From the NCBI GenBank assembly GCA_025934375.1, contig JAICYD010000001.1, positions 178,011 through 242,010 on the forward strand: a stretch of DNA of 64,000 bases, given 5' to 3'. Under the pieces are notes generated by a model. It did no database searches. It saw only the letters and a program-made list of their open reading frames with translations, and was not told the origin of the DNA. A program made the translations under genes and the position numbers. Below are positions 17,972 through 27,293 of the stretch, piece after piece. The stretch's first letter is position 1, and the number at the start of each line of letters is the position of its first letter. Source of the stretch: Streptosporangiaceae bacterium. GTDB lineage: Bacteria > Actinomycetota > Actinomycetes > Streptosporangiales > Streptosporangiaceae.

Positions 17972-20900
17972 TCAGTCGGTCGGCACGGTGACCGTGACCA
18001 GGGCGCCGTCGCCCACGTTAAGCAGGCACCGTCCGGGACGCGCCGGCCGGGCGAGCATCCCGTGTGACAGCCGGACCCCGATCAGGTCGCCTTCCGGCAG
18101 GGTCGACGGAGCGATCAGGCAGCCCCGGCGGGCCCGCTTGGCATCGACCTGCCAGCCGCTGAAGCCCACGCCGAGGCTGTCGGAGTCCCCGCCGAACACC
18201 AGCGCCCGGCCCGAGTCGGCGCCGACCGCGATGATCCGGCTCAGCACGCCCGCCGCGTCGCAGTCGCGCAGCAGCTCCGCGTCGTCGATCACCACCACGC
18301 CGGGCTTGCCGCCCAGCGCCGCGAGCGCGTCGCTGAGCTCCTCCTCATCCAGGTCAGCGCCATCGAACAGGCGGGTGACGCCCGGCGCGGCCGACAGCGA
18401 CCGCAGCGGTGACGGCCGGGGCGTCACCAGGATGAGCGGGGTGCCGCCCGCCAGGAACGACCGGGCCATCGACATCAAGATCGTGGACCGCCCGGACTTG
18501 CCCGGCCCGGCCACGACGAAGCACGGCGTCCCCGACGCCAGGTCCGGCCCCATCGCCGTGAGGGAATCGCCGCCCACGCCGACCAGCCCGAACAGCGGCC
18601 CGGTGGTCGCCGGGCGCAGCCCCCACGCGTCAGCGAAGGTGATCCTGGCCGGCAGGACGTCCACCCGCAGCGGCCGCAGGGCGGCGGGCACCGCCGCGTC
18701 CCGGGCCGCGCACGACTGCGCGATGGACCGCAGCGCCGCCGCCTGCCCCTGCCCGGAGGCGTCCCGGTCGAGCAGCGCGACCTGCAGTTCCACGCCCGAC
18801 CCGGTACGGAATGCCCGCCCCGGTGGTATCTGGTCGGGCATGTCGCGGGGCCGTAGGCCGGCCAGCCCGTAGTCGTCCTTGTCGGCCAGCTTGAAGACCA
18901 GCTTCTCCTCGCACATCGCCGAGATCCGCCCGGCCAGCAGCGACCGGTCACCGGTCATCACCAGGTGCATGCCGACGCTGGCGCCCTCGCCCAGGATCCG
19001 CGTGATCACGTCGGTGAGGGCGCCGCCGTCCAGGTCGCCCAGCGTGGTGGTGAACCCTTCCCACCGGTCCAGCAGCACGAAGACGTGCGGGAGCCGTTGC
19101 GCTGGGGCCGTGGCCGCGCGCTGCTCGGTGATGTCGGCGAAACCCGCCTCCGCGAGCAGCTCTTGCCGCCTGCTGACCTCGGCGTTCAGCCGGCCCAGGA
19201 GCCGGACCGCCCGCTCGGCCTGGGTGCGGCTCACCACCGCGCCGCAGTGCGGGAGGTCCGCGAGCGGCAACAGCGCGCCGTTCCCGCAGTCGACCCCGTA
19301 CATGTGCACGTCCGCGCAGCTATGCGCCATCGCCAGCGACCCGGCGATGGTCCGCAGCAGCTGCGAGCGCCCCGACCGGGGCGCGCCCGCGGCCATCAGG
19401 TGGCTTACTGACTCCAGGCGCAGCACCGCGGCCTGCTGGCGTTGGCGGGCCGGGAGGTCTTCCGTGCCGAACGAGCCCGGCTGACTGGGGTCGATCAGCA
19501 GCTCCTGCGGGAGCGCGGGCAGCCACGGACTGTGCTGGCCGGGGATCGCCAGCCGCTGCACCGCGCGCCCGATCTCCTCCACGAGCACCTTGAGGTCGGT
19601 GATCTCCTCCTCTTCCCGCTTGGGGGTGGCGGGCCGGGCGGGCTCGGCCCGGCCGAGGTCGGCCCAGGAGACGGGGGCCAGCCACGGTGCCTGGGCGGTC
19701 AGGTCGGCCCCCGACGGCGATCCGGGTCGGCGGCCGCCCACCCGGCCCGCCTGGAACGGGACGAGCGAGGCGTGGCCGAGCCGGACGTAGGCTCGGCCGG
19801 GCGTGGACTTGGCTATGTGCGCGGCGTCGGGCGCGTCGATCACGTCCGCGCTCTCGGTCGGGTCGGTGACCCGCAGCGCGATCCGCAGGTTCGTGTTGGC
19901 CCGGATGTCGGCGGAGACTACCCCGGAGGGCCGCTGGGTGGCGAGGATGAGGTGGATGCCGAGCGACCGGCCGCGCTGGGCGATGTTGACCAGCCCGGTG
20001 ACGAAGTCCGGCAGGTCTCGGACCATGGAAGCGAACTCGTCGATGACGATCAGCAGCCGCGGCATGGGCTGTATGTCCCCGGGGGGACGACCCCCCTGTC
20101 GACCCCCCGGCAAAGGAGGGAAGGCCCCCCTTTCACCCCCCTCCCCGGGGGAACCCGCAAAAAGCGCCGGCCCCTGGGCCACCCGCCTGCCGGGCTGGGC
20201 ACGCTGGCGGTCCGCGATGATCTGGTAGTCCTCGATGTCCTTGGCGCCGACCCCGGCGAGGATGTGCTCGCGGCGGGTGAGCTCGGCCGACAGCGACACC
20301 AGGGCGCGCTCGACCTGGTGGGTGTCGAGGTCGGTGACCATGCCCACGGTGTGCGGGAGCTGCACGCAGTCCTTGAAAGCGCTGCCGCCCTTATAGTCGA
20401 CGAGCACGAACGTCATCTCATCGGGCCGGTTGGCGACCGCCAGCGACGCGACGATGGTCTGCAAGAGCTCGGACTTGCCCGACCCGGTGGTCCCGGCGAT
20501 CAGCCCGTGCGGCCCGTCCCGGCGCATGTCGATCCCGAACGGCCCGTCGTAGCTCTCGCCGACCACCGCGAGCGTGGACCGCCCGCCAGCGTTCCAGCGG
20601 GCCATGACCGCCTCCGCCGTCGGCGGCTCCAGCCGCAGCACGTCCAGCAGCCGGGCCGAATCGGGTAGCCCGGCCCCGTCTTCGTCGTGGCTGACGTCGC
20701 GGATCGGCGCCATCGCCCGGCTCAGCCGGGCGCACCAGCCGGGGCCGACCTGGTCCGGGCGGGCCTGCCGGATCGTCTCGGCCATCATCTGCTGGACGCG
20801 CAGGCCCTCCTCCCGCGTCCCCGGCCGCGCCTCGATCACCGCGACCGCCTGGCACTCGGCGGGCAGCAGCCGCTCGTCGGCGTCCAGGCAGATCGAGTAC

Positions 20901-22684
20901 ACGCCGACGCCCGGGCCTTCCCGGAGCACCTGGATAACGCCGGGCAGCGACCGCAGCTTGCGGGAGCCGTCGAAGACCACCACGATGTCGTCCTCGAACC
21001 GGGTGGGGGCCTGGTCGGCGGCGCCGAACGCCACCGACTGCCCGGACTCGCGCAAAGCCTTGTAGCGCGCGCTGATGAGGGCGAGGAGCTCGGCGATCCG
21101 GGTGGCCACCGATTCCGCGTCGTTGCCCACGAGCGCGGCACTGCCCCCAGGCCCGGCGCCGCCGCCGGCCCGGGGCCGGCAATGCGGAAGCCACCGGACC
21201 CACTCCCAGCTGCGCTGCCCGGCGGCATCCGTGAGCACGTAAATCCGCAGGTCAGTGGGGCTGTGTAGGCTTGCCGCCTGGGCGACTAGCCAGCGGCCGA
21301 GACCGCGCGGGGAGTCGGCCGGGCCGGCCACGCCGAGCACGCCCCGCTCGGTGAGCGGAATGGTGACCGGGGCGTCCGGGATGGTCCAGAAGACCTGCCT
21401 GCGGTGCTCGTCCTGCTCGGGGTCTGATAGTTCCACGGCCGAGGGCAGGTCGGCGGTCCCGGCCCGCAGCAGCAGGTAGTCCGGGTCGGTGCGGCGGCGT
21501 TCCCATAGCCGGCGGCGCGGCCCGGAGACGACCGACAAGACGGCGGCGGGGTCCGGGCAGTCATCGTGGCGGGCGATCCGCTCCGCCTCGAGGGCCTTCC
21601 CGGCGTCGGCCTCGATCCGCGCCTTGTGCTCGCGGTAGGCCGACATCCGCTGGGAGTAGGTCTTCCGCCCGTGCTTGCGCTCGGACATGTGGTTGCCGAT
21701 CAGCAGGACCGGGCTCAGCGCCGACATGGCCAGCATGTAGATCTCGCGCATGAAGTAGGCCATGGCCACGCCCATGATCACCGGGACCACGGCCATCAGG
21801 ACCGGCAGGGGGCGGCGTTCCTCGGCGCTGGGCGGGGCGGGCAGCTGGAACCTGGTCACCCGGTCCGGGGGAAGCAGCCGCGGCGGCCGGTTGAAGTCGA
21901 TGCCCGTTCCGTCCTCGGACGGGTGCAGGGCCGCGTCCGGCGCCTCGTACGGGGCCAGTGCCAGCAGCGTGCCGCCGATCGCGACCTGCTGGCCCGGCCG
22001 CCATTCGGTGGGCGCGGTAATCGGCTCGCGGTCCAAGGTGGCGGTGACTCCCGGGTACGGGGCCACCTGGCATTCCCCGCGTAGGCCAACCGATACCCGC
22101 AACGCGAGGTCGGGGACGTCCGGGTCGGCCACCTGGATGGCGGCCCCCCGGCCGCCGCCGATGTCAGCCTCCCCGATGCCGAGCCGGTGCACCGCGCCGG
22201 CGCCGGGACCGCCCGCCACCCTGACCTCGGCCACGCCGGTCGGCTCGGGGTAGACGCAGCCCTCGGGGCCGCCCAGGCTGACCACCGAGCCGTCCCTGAT
22301 GACGGAGGCGGCGAGCGTGAGGCCCGGCGGTACCCGCTGGTAGTCGACGTAGAGGGGAACGGACCGGGAGTAGTCCCCGTGATCGGCCAGCGCCGTCGGC
22401 CCGCGCGACCGGGATCCGGGAAACTGGAGCACCTGCGCGCCAGCATCGCGTTGCCCAGCACTACCTTGCCCAGCACTGCCTTGCCCAGCACTGCCTTGCC
22501 CAGCACCGTGATAGGCGCCCGGCCCGGTGCCATCACGGACGGTGCCATCACGGACGGTGCCGCCGTGCGCGAAGCGCTCCAGCGCGGCGGCGACCTCCGC
22601 CACCGGCGTCTGCGCGGCGGCGTCCAATATCACGTCCGCGTACTGCCGGGCCGCTGGCGACACCACCGTCAAGGCCAACCGCAT
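17972..22684 (-). CDS. eccC: T7SS FtsK/SpoIIIE ATPase, EccC/EssC-like, with N-terminal FHA region
   Basis: 1570 aa, single chain. Order: N-terminal region with GSAGQ repeat (~58-78), FHA-like beta region (~105-260), two TM helices (~295-330), then three FtsK-type ATPase domains. Domain 1 has a canonical Walker A (GTTGSGKSELL, ~731) and Walker B (LLIVIDEFAS, ~876). Domains 2 and 3 have altered P-loops (GAPRSGRSQ, GPGKSGRST) with Arg at the invariant Lys, as in other EccC proteins where only domain 1 hydrolyses well. The FHA-plus-fused layout is nearer to Firmicutes EssC than to mycobacterial split EccCa/Cb. An in-frame palindromic element adds ~44 residues just before Walker B. Start ATG 22684 has SD AAGGGGG. 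Confidence 0.92.
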   Translation of the reverse strand: MRLALTVVSPAARQYADVILDAAAQTPVAEVAAALERFAHGGTVRDGTVRDGTGPGAYHGAGQGSAGQGSAGQGSAGQRDAGAQVLQFPGSRSRGPTALADHGDYSRSVPLYVDYQRVPPGLTLAASVIRDGSVVSLGGPEGCVYPEPTGVAEVRVAGGPGAGAVHRLGIGEADIGGGRGAAIQVADPDVPDLALRVSVGLRGECQVAPYPGVTATLDREPITAPTEWRPGQQVAIGGTLLALAPYEAPDAALHPSEDGTGIDFNRPPRLLPPDRVTRFQLPAPPSAEERRPLPVLMAVVPVIMGVAMAYFMREIYMLAMSALSPVLLIGNHMSERKHGRKTYSQRMSAYREHKARIEADAGKALEAERIARHDDCPDPAAVLSVVSGPRRRLWERRRTDPDYLLLRAGTADLPSAVELSDPEQDEHRRQVFWTIPDAPVTIPLTERGVLGVAGPADSPRGLGRWLVAQAASLHSPTDLRIYVLTDAAGQRSWEWVRWLPHCRPRAGGGAGPGGSAALVGNDAESVATRIAELLALISARYKALRESGQSVAFGAADQAPTRFEDDIVVVFDGSRKLRSLPGVIQVLREGPGVGVYSICLDADERLLPAECQAVAVIEARPGTREEGLRVQQMMAETIRQARPDQVGPGWCARLSRAMAPIRDVSHDEDGAGLPDSARLLDVLRLEPPTAEAVMARWNAGGRSTLAVVGESYDGPFGIDMRRDGPHGLIAGTTGSGKSELLQTIVASLAVANRPDEMTFVLVDYKGGSAFKDCVQLPHTVGMVTDLDTHQVERALVSLSAELTRREHILAGVGAKDIEDYQIIADRQRAQPGRRVAQGPALFAGSPGEGGERGAFPPLPGGRQGGRPPGDIQPMPRLLIVIDEFASMVRDLPDFVTGLVNIAQRGRSLGIHLILATQRPSGVVSADIRANTNLRIALRVTDPTESADVIDAPDAAHIAKSTPGRAYVRLGHASLVPFQAGRVGGRRPGSPSGADLTAQAPWLAPVSWADLGRAEPARPATPKREEEEITDLKVLVEEIGRAVQRLAIPGQHSPWLPALPQELLIDPSQPGSFGTEDLPARQRQQAAVLRLESVSHLMAAGAPRSGRSQLLRTIAGSLAMAHSCADVHMYGVDCGNGALLPLADLPHCGAVVSRTQAERAVRLLGRLNAEVSRRQELLAEAGFADITEQRAATAPAQRLPHVFVLLDRWEGFTTTLGDLDGGALTDVITRILGEGASVGMHLVMTGDRSLLAGRISAMCEEKLVFKLADKDDYGLAGLRPRDMPDQIPPGRAFRTGSGVELQVALLDRDASGQGQAAALRSIAQSCAARDAAVPAALRPLRVDVLPARITFADAWGLRPATTGPLFGLVGVGGDSLTAMGPDLASGTPCFVVAGPGKSGRSTILMSMARSFLAGGTPLILVTPRPSPLRSLSAAPGVTRLFDGADLDEEELSDALAALGGKPGVVVIDDAELLRDCDAAGVLSRIIAVGADSGRALVFGGDSDSLGVGFSGWQVDAKRARRGCLIAPSTLPEGDLIGVRLSHGMLARPARPGRCLLNVGDGALVTVTVPTD
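20074..20204 (-). repeat. palindromic element, copy 1, read in frame inside the T7SS ATPase gene
   Basis: About 131 bp with several G/C hairpins, e.g. GGGGGGTCGTCCCCCC on the minus strand. It aligns along its length with 28976-29095 on the opposite strand. In the ATPase it is read as ...RRVAQG...GRQGGRPPG, between the first ATPase core and Walker B. The TadE-like copy reads RREAQG...RQGGRPPG in the same frame. Confidence 0.85.
22451..22510 (-). repeat. 15-bp minisatellite, 4 copies, coding GSAGQ
   Basis: Four 15-bp units (plus strand TTGCCCAGCACTGCC; outer copies diverged) coding GSAGQ on the minus strand, in the N-terminal region of the T7SS ATPase. The reverse complement GGCAGTGCTGGGCAA matches the units at 223-267 and 35182-35265. 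Confidence 0.9.
22526..22561 (-). repeat. 15-bp minisatellite, 2.4 copies, coding VRDGT
   Basis: GGTGCCATCACGGAC occurs twice plus a partial copy, 15 bp from the GSAGQ tract in the same gene. The sequence is different but the period is again 15 bp. Confidence 0.8.
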
Positions 22685-22745
22685 ACTTGCCCCCTTGGTC
22701 GTGCCGCCAGAGGCCACGCGCCGCCCGGCGTGCTTGCTTGAAGTC

Positions 22746-23042
22746 CTACTTCTTCAGGGCCGACGCCAGCTGGGTGTCGGTCTCGTGGAAGGCCTTCGCG
22801 GCCGCGTCTAGGTACTGCCCCATCCCGTTCAGGCCCTGGATCATCTTGGTCGCGCCCGTGTTGAACTCCGTGTACGACGCCTCGAACTGCTTGCTGGAGG
22901 AGTCGGTCACGTACCCGCCGGCGACCAGGTTGTCGATCAGCTTCTTCAGCTTGGACAGGTCACCTTGGATCTGCTGCTCGCCGCCCTGCAACTGCTTGGC
23001 GGCCGACTGCATGTCCCCGTACGTGACGTTGAGGTTTGCCAC
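22746..23042 (-). CDS. WXG100-family ESX protein (EsxA-like)
   Basis: 98 aa: two helices with the turn GGYVTD at the position of the W-x-G motif, as in the Streptomyces-type WXG100 proteins (G-[WFY]-V-T-D), and an FNTGATKMIQGLNGM second helix. It is the likely secreted hairpin substrate of the adjacent ATPase. GTG at 23042 is chosen because GGAGAAAGGAAG precedes it; a longer frame upstream has no SD and no homology. It is the first gene of the leftward pair, 61 bp before the ATPase start. Confidence 0.88.
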   Translation of the reverse strand: MANLNVTYGDMQSAAKQLQGGEQQIQGDLSKLKKLIDNLVAGGYVTDSSSKQFEASYTEFNTGATKMIQGLNGMGQYLDAAAKAFHETDTQLASALKK

Positions 23043-23378
23043 TGTCGGCTTCCTTTCTCCTGCCTTGATGCCAGTTGTCCCATCACAGCGCAGGATTGCA
23101 AGTGCGCACCATGGCCGCAACCGATAGCGACAATCATTGCCGAATCGAATCGTTCCTGTTCGAATGTGTTCAATATTCCGGTTATGACCCGTTTGATTAA
23201 ATCGATGAATGCCAATTCAGTGACGTCGTTAACCTTTATTTACACAAACTGACCCAGATGCGGCCAGGGCCGCGATATCTTCGGTCTGCGCCGAAAGGTC
23301 AATGATGTGCGTTAGCTGTCGTCATTGCCACGCCCTGCGCTGGAAGTAAAGTGCGGCTGACCTGGGGAGTTCCTGCCG
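23043..23378. promoter_or_regulatory. 336-bp divergent, relatively AT-rich promoter region
   Basis: No gene is seen here. It separates the leftward WXG100/ATPase pair from the rightward Tad operon and holds both promoters. Composition is far richer in A/T than the surroundings (e.g. GTTTGATTAAATCGATG, TTAACCTTTATTTACAC around 23190-23250). AT-rich intergenic DNA is where Lsr2-type silencers bind in actinobacteria; that is inference. I could not fix a confident -35/-10 pair. Confidence 0.5.
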
Positions 23379-24143
23379 ATGGCAAGCGATCGAGGGACAA
23401 TTACCCGCGGCTCTGGTGGTGATCAGCAGGGACCCTGGGCCGAGCCGACCATGCCCGCCGGGCGCCGCGCGCCGAGCGCCCCGCGCGAGCGCAAGCCCGC
23501 GCTGGCGATCCTGGCCGTCCTGCTCATCGTGGGCGGCGCGCTCGCGGCCGGCACGCTGGTCATCAAGTCGGGCCACCGCGTCGGCGCGGTGGAGGTCACC
23601 CAGGCGATCCCGCAGGGCGGCCAGATCCAGGCCGGCGCCATCACCGAGGTGCAGATCGCGGCGGACAGCGGCGTGCGGTACGTGTCGTGGCAGTTCGCGG
23701 GGCAGGTGCCGCAGTACTACGCGACCGCCGCGATCCCGGCGGGCACGCTGCTGAACTCCGGCATGATCACCAAGACCCGCTCCACGCCCAGCGGTGCCGC
23801 CGAGGTGGGGCTGGCCTTGAAGGACGGGCAGGTCCCCGGCAACTTGAAGGCCGGCGACCCGGTGCGGATCTTCTCGACCCAGGTCTCATCCGGCACCGGT
23901 TGCCCGGGCAGGCCCGGGGTGACATTGACCCACGGGACGGTAATCGCCATTGCCCAGGCGGGCTCGGGCGCGGGCCTGACCGATGTCCTGGTGGCGATAG
24001 CACCGCAGGACGCGGGCGCGGTGGCCTGCAACACCGCCAACGGGACGGCGGCCATCGCCATCGTCTCGCCCGGCGCGGCGGGCGACGCGGGCGGTGGCGC
24101 TGTCCCCGGTACCGGCGGCACCTCGGGCAACACGGGCGGGTGA
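23379..24143 (+). CDS. cpaB: SAF-domain pilus assembly protein (CpaB/RcpC-like)
   Basis: 254 aa. A cytosolic Pro/Arg-rich N-terminus is followed by one TM helix (LAILAVLLIVGGALAAGTLV, ~43-62) and a SAF domain outside (VEVTQAIPQGGQI..., IPAGTLLNSGMI), as in the Flp pilus protein CpaB/RcpC, which may touch peptidoglycan. The C-terminus is Gly-rich. First gene of the Tad operon; SD GGGGAG lies 10 nt upstream. Confidence 0.78.
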   Translation: MASDRGTITRGSGGDQQGPWAEPTMPAGRRAPSAPRERKPALAILAVLLIVGGALAAGTLVIKSGHRVGAVEVTQAIPQGGQIQAGAITEVQIAADSGVRYVSWQFAGQVPQYYATAAIPAGTLLNSGMITKTRSTPSGAAEVGLALKDGQVPGNLKAGDPVRIFSTQVSSGTGCPGRPGVTLTHGTVIAIAQAGSGAGLTDVLVAIAPQDAGAVACNTANGTAAIAIVSPGAAGDAGGGAVPGTGGTSGNTGG

Positions 24144-24146
24144 CCG

Positions 24147-25091
24147 ATGGCGCTGATCGTGGTCGCCGCGGACAAGGGGGCGCCCGGCGTCACCACCACG
24201 GCGCTCGCCCTAGCGTCGGTGTGGCCGAGTCCGGTGCTGCTCGCCGAATGCGACCCGGCGGGCGGTGACCTCATGTTCCGGTTTCCGGCCGTGGACGGGC
24301 GCCAGCTCGATCCGCGCCGGGGGCTGCTCAGCCTGGCCGTCGCCGGCCGCCGGGACTACCAGCAACAGCAGGTCTGGCCGCACGCACAGAAGATCCACGG
24401 CGGCCTTGACGTGCTCGTCGGCGTGACCAACGCCGAGCAGGGCACGGGCCTGGCCGCGATGTGGCGGCCACTCGGCGCGATGCTCGCCGCCCTGCCGGGG
24501 GCTGACGTGATCGCCGATTGCGGCAGGCTCGGTCCGGACGGCCCCGCTTATGACCTGCTGGGCGAGGCGGCCACCGTGATCCTCGTCACCCGGCCGGACC
24601 TGGGGGACCTGATCCGGCTCCGGGACCGCGCCGCCACCATCGTGGCGTCTGCGCAGCGCCGTGGCCGTCGCGGGATCAGCCTTGGCGTGCTCGTCATCGC
24701 CGACCCGAAGAACCTGAAAGCCGCGCAGGCGGAAGTGGCGCACGCCCTCCACCAGGCCGGCCTTCCAGTCCGGCTGGTCTGCGGGATGGCGGACGACCCC
24801 AAGGCCGCCGATCTGCTGCGCGGCACCTGGGGTGGCAGGCTCGATAAGACGCTCCTGCTCAGGACCGCGCGCGAGGTCGCCGGGCAGCTAGTCGCGGAGG
24901 TCGCCGGGCCTGCCCCGGTGCCGCCGCGACACCCAGCTGACCCGCCGCCGGCCCTGGAGCCGCAGCCGCGCGCCACCGCGTCGCACCGCGCCGAGCCGCG
25001 ACATGGCGAACCCAGGCATGGCGAGTCCCGCGATGACCAGCAATGGGCCGCCCAGCCGCCAGTGCCGCTCGACGGCAGCCGGGGCAGGTGA
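24147..25091 (+). CDS. cpaE: CpaE/TadZ-like MinD-type ATPase
   Basis: 314 aa. Deviant Walker A near the N-terminus (ADKGAPGVTTTALALA, family KGGxGxTT) and LLAECDPAGGDL fit the ParA/MinD fold that places Tad machines at the pole or septum. It lacks the receiver-like N-terminal domain of Caulobacter CpaE. The C-terminus is a Pro/His/Arg-rich tail with short repeats (EPRHGEPRHGES). It lies 3 bp after cpaB and precedes the secretion ATPase. Confidence 0.8.
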   Translation: MALIVVAADKGAPGVTTTALALASVWPSPVLLAECDPAGGDLMFRFPAVDGRQLDPRRGLLSLAVAGRRDYQQQQVWPHAQKIHGGLDVLVGVTNAEQGTGLAAMWRPLGAMLAALPGADVIADCGRLGPDGPAYDLLGEAATVILVTRPDLGDLIRLRDRAATIVASAQRRGRRGISLGVLVIADPKNLKAAQAEVAHALHQAGLPVRLVCGMADDPKAADLLRGTWGGRLDKTLLLRTAREVAGQLVAEVAGPAPVPPRHPADPPPALEPQPRATASHRAEPRHGEPRHGESRDDQQWAAQPPVPLDGSRGR

Positions 25092-25098
25092 CCGACTC

Positions 25099-26406
25099 GT
25101 GGACCATGCCCTGGTCAAGCGGCTACGCGGTGAGGTAGGTGACCGGCTCGCCGATCAGCGCAGGCTGGACGCCGCCGCCGGAGTGACGCCGATGTCCGGC
25201 GAGGACGAACGCCAGTTCGCCCGCGCGCTGATCGCGCAGGTGCTGGAGAATCACGCCCGGACGGAGATCATGGCGGGCCGCGCGCCGCTGACCGCCCAGG
25301 TGGAGGAGGACCTCGCCGAGGCGATCCACGCCGCCTTGTTCGGCGTCGGCCGCCTCCAGCCGCTGCTGGAAGATCAGCAGGTCGAGAACATCGACATCAA
25401 CGGCTGCGACCACGTCTTCATCGGCTATGCCGACGGCCGCGAGGTCATGGGCGAGCCCGTCGCCGAGAGCGACGAGGAGCTCATCGAGCTCATCCAGACG
25501 CTGGCGGCCTACTCCGGCCTGTCCAGCCGCCCGTTCGATACCGCCAACCCGCAGCTGGACCTGCGCCTGCCGGACGGTTCCCGGCTGTCGGCGGTCATGG
25601 ACGTCACGCTGCGGCCCGCGATCTCCATCCGGCGCGCCCGGATGGGCAAGGTCTTCCTGGCCGACCTGGTCACCAACGGCACCATGAGCCCGGACGTGGC
25701 CAGCTTCCTGGCCGCCGCCGTCGGCGCGCGCAAGAACATCATGATCGCCGGGTCCACCAATGCCGGGAAGACCACCTTGCTGCGGGCGCTGGCCAACCAG
25801 ATCCCGGCCGACGAGCGGCTGATCACCGTGGAGCGGGCACTTGAGCTGGGCCTCGACCACTTCCCCGAGCTGCACCCCAACGTGGTCGCCTTCGAGGAAC
25901 GGCTGCCCAACAGCGAGGGCATGGGCGCGGTCTCGATGGCCGAGCTCGTCCGCCGCTCGCTGCGCATGAACCCCAGCCGGGTCATCGTCGGTGAGGTGCT
26001 CGGCGATGAGATCGTCACCATGCTCAACGCGATGACCCAGGGCAACGACGGCTCGCTGTCCACCATCCACGCGAACTCCTCTCTGGAGGTGTTCAACCGC
26101 ATCACCACCTACGCCATCCAGGCGCAGGAGCGGCTGCCGATCGAGGCCACCCACATGCTGATCGCCGGCGCCATCGACTTCGTCGTCTTCCAGGCCAAGC
26201 GCAACGAGTACTCGCGCGGCGGCCGGCTGCGCCGGTTCGTCTCCAGCGTCCGCGAGGTGACCGGCGTCGACGGCCGGGTGATGTCCAGCGAGGTCTTCAC
26301 CCCCGGCCCGGACGGCCGGGCGGTCGCGCACGCCCCCGCCTCCTGCGCCGACGAGCTCGCCCACTACGGCTACGACCCCAGCCGAGCACGAGTAGGGGCG
26401 TGGTAA
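25099..26406 (+). CDS. tadA: Tad secretion ATPase TadA/CpaF
   Basis: 435 aa type II/IV secretion ATPase that powers Flp pilus assembly. Walker A GSTNAGKTT (~217), Asp box/Walker B VIVGEVLGDE (~296), His box STIHANS (~319). Start is set at GTG 25099 (SD GGGGCAGG); the in-frame ATG at 25003 would overlap cpaE by 89 nt. The stop overlaps the next start (TAATG). Confidence 0.93.
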   Translation: MDHALVKRLRGEVGDRLADQRRLDAAAGVTPMSGEDERQFARALIAQVLENHARTEIMAGRAPLTAQVEEDLAEAIHAALFGVGRLQPLLEDQQVENIDINGCDHVFIGYADGREVMGEPVAESDEELIELIQTLAAYSGLSSRPFDTANPQLDLRLPDGSRLSAVMDVTLRPAISIRRARMGKVFLADLVTNGTMSPDVASFLAAAVGARKNIMIAGSTNAGKTTLLRALANQIPADERLITVERALELGLDHFPELHPNVVAFEERLPNSEGMGAVSMAELVRRSLRMNPSRVIVGEVLGDEIVTMLNAMTQGNDGSLSTIHANSSLEVFNRITTYAIQAQERLPIEATHMLIAGAIDFVVFQAKRNEYSRGGRLRRFVSSVREVTGVDGRVMSSEVFTPGPDGRAVAHAPASCADELAHYGYDPSRARVGAW

Positions 26407-27293
26407 TGGGCACGTTCACGTCGACGTCGCTGCTCGCGGTCCTCCTCGGCGGGATCGCCGGGGCTGGACTGCTGCTCCTGGTGCTCGCTATTCGCGGCTT
26501 CCCGGCCCGTCCGGAGGGCGCCGGACCGGGCAAGCTCGAGGCCTGGCTGCGCGAGATCCTCGGCTGGCGCGGCGCGATCGCGCTGATACTTGGCGCCTTG
26601 ACGCTCGCCGCGACCCGGTGGGTAGTGGCGGGCATAGGCATCGCGCTGCTCGCGCTCGGCTGGCGATCGCTCGGTGGCGCCGTGGCCGAGCGGCGCGCGA
26701 TGAACCGGCTGGAGGGCCTGGCCGTCTGGACCGAGTCGCTGCGTGACACGATCGCGGGCGCGGTCGGCCTGGAGCAGGCGATCCCGGCTTCGCTGCGGGT
26801 CGCCGCGCCGACCATCCGCGGGCCACTGGAGAACCTGGTCGACCGGATGCAGACCCGGGTGCCGCTGCCCGAGGCGCTGCGCCGGTTCGCCGACGACCTC
26901 AACGACCCCAGCGCCGACCTGATCATCGCCGCGCTCATCATCAACGCCCGGCTGCGCGGCCCGGGCCTGCGCGACCTGCTCGGCGCGCTCGCCGACTCAG
27001 TCCGCGAGGAACTGGACATGCGCCGCAAGGTCGGCGCCGAGCGCCGGGCCACCCGTCGGTCAGTGCAGATCGTCGTCGGGATCGCGGTCGGCCTCGCGGT
27101 CGGCATGGCGATCTTCAATCACGAGTACGTCAAGGTCTACGACAGCCCGCTCGGTCAGGTCGTCCTCATCGTCGTTGGCGGCCTGTACGCCATCGGGTTC
27201 TTCTGGCTGCGCAGGCTGGCCAACTTCGAAGCGCCCGAACGGCTCCTCGCCGGGTCGGGCGTCCCGGGCGCGGGAACGGGAGGCACTCCATGA
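26406..27293 (+). CDS. tadB: Tad inner-membrane platform protein TadB
   Basis: 295 aa. Type II secretion F-domain protein: N-terminal TM, two TMs near residues 55-90, a cytosolic four-helix F domain (ESLRDTIAGAVGLEQAIPAS), and two C-terminal TMs. Together with TadC it forms the platform over the ATPase. Start ATG overlaps the tadA stop; end overlaps the tadC start by 4 bp. Confidence 0.9.
   Translation: MGTFTSTSLLAVLLGGIAGAGLLLLVLAIRGFPARPEGAGPGKLEAWLREILGWRGAIALILGALTLAATRWVVAGIGIALLALGWRSLGGAVAERRAMNRLEGLAVWTESLRDTIAGAVGLEQAIPASLRVAAPTIRGPLENLVDRMQTRVPLPEALRRFADDLNDPSADLIIAALIINARLRGPGLRDLLGALADSVREELDMRRKVGAERRATRRSVQIVVGIAVGLAVGMAIFNHEYVKVYDSPLGQVVLIVVGGLYAIGFFWLRRLANFEAPERLLAGSGVPGAGTGGTP

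Noticed and set aside
20074..20204. Intron or frameshift in the T7SS ATPase at the palindromic element
   Set aside because: The frame stays open through the whole element, flanking ATPase motifs are in one frame, and the second copy is also in frame.
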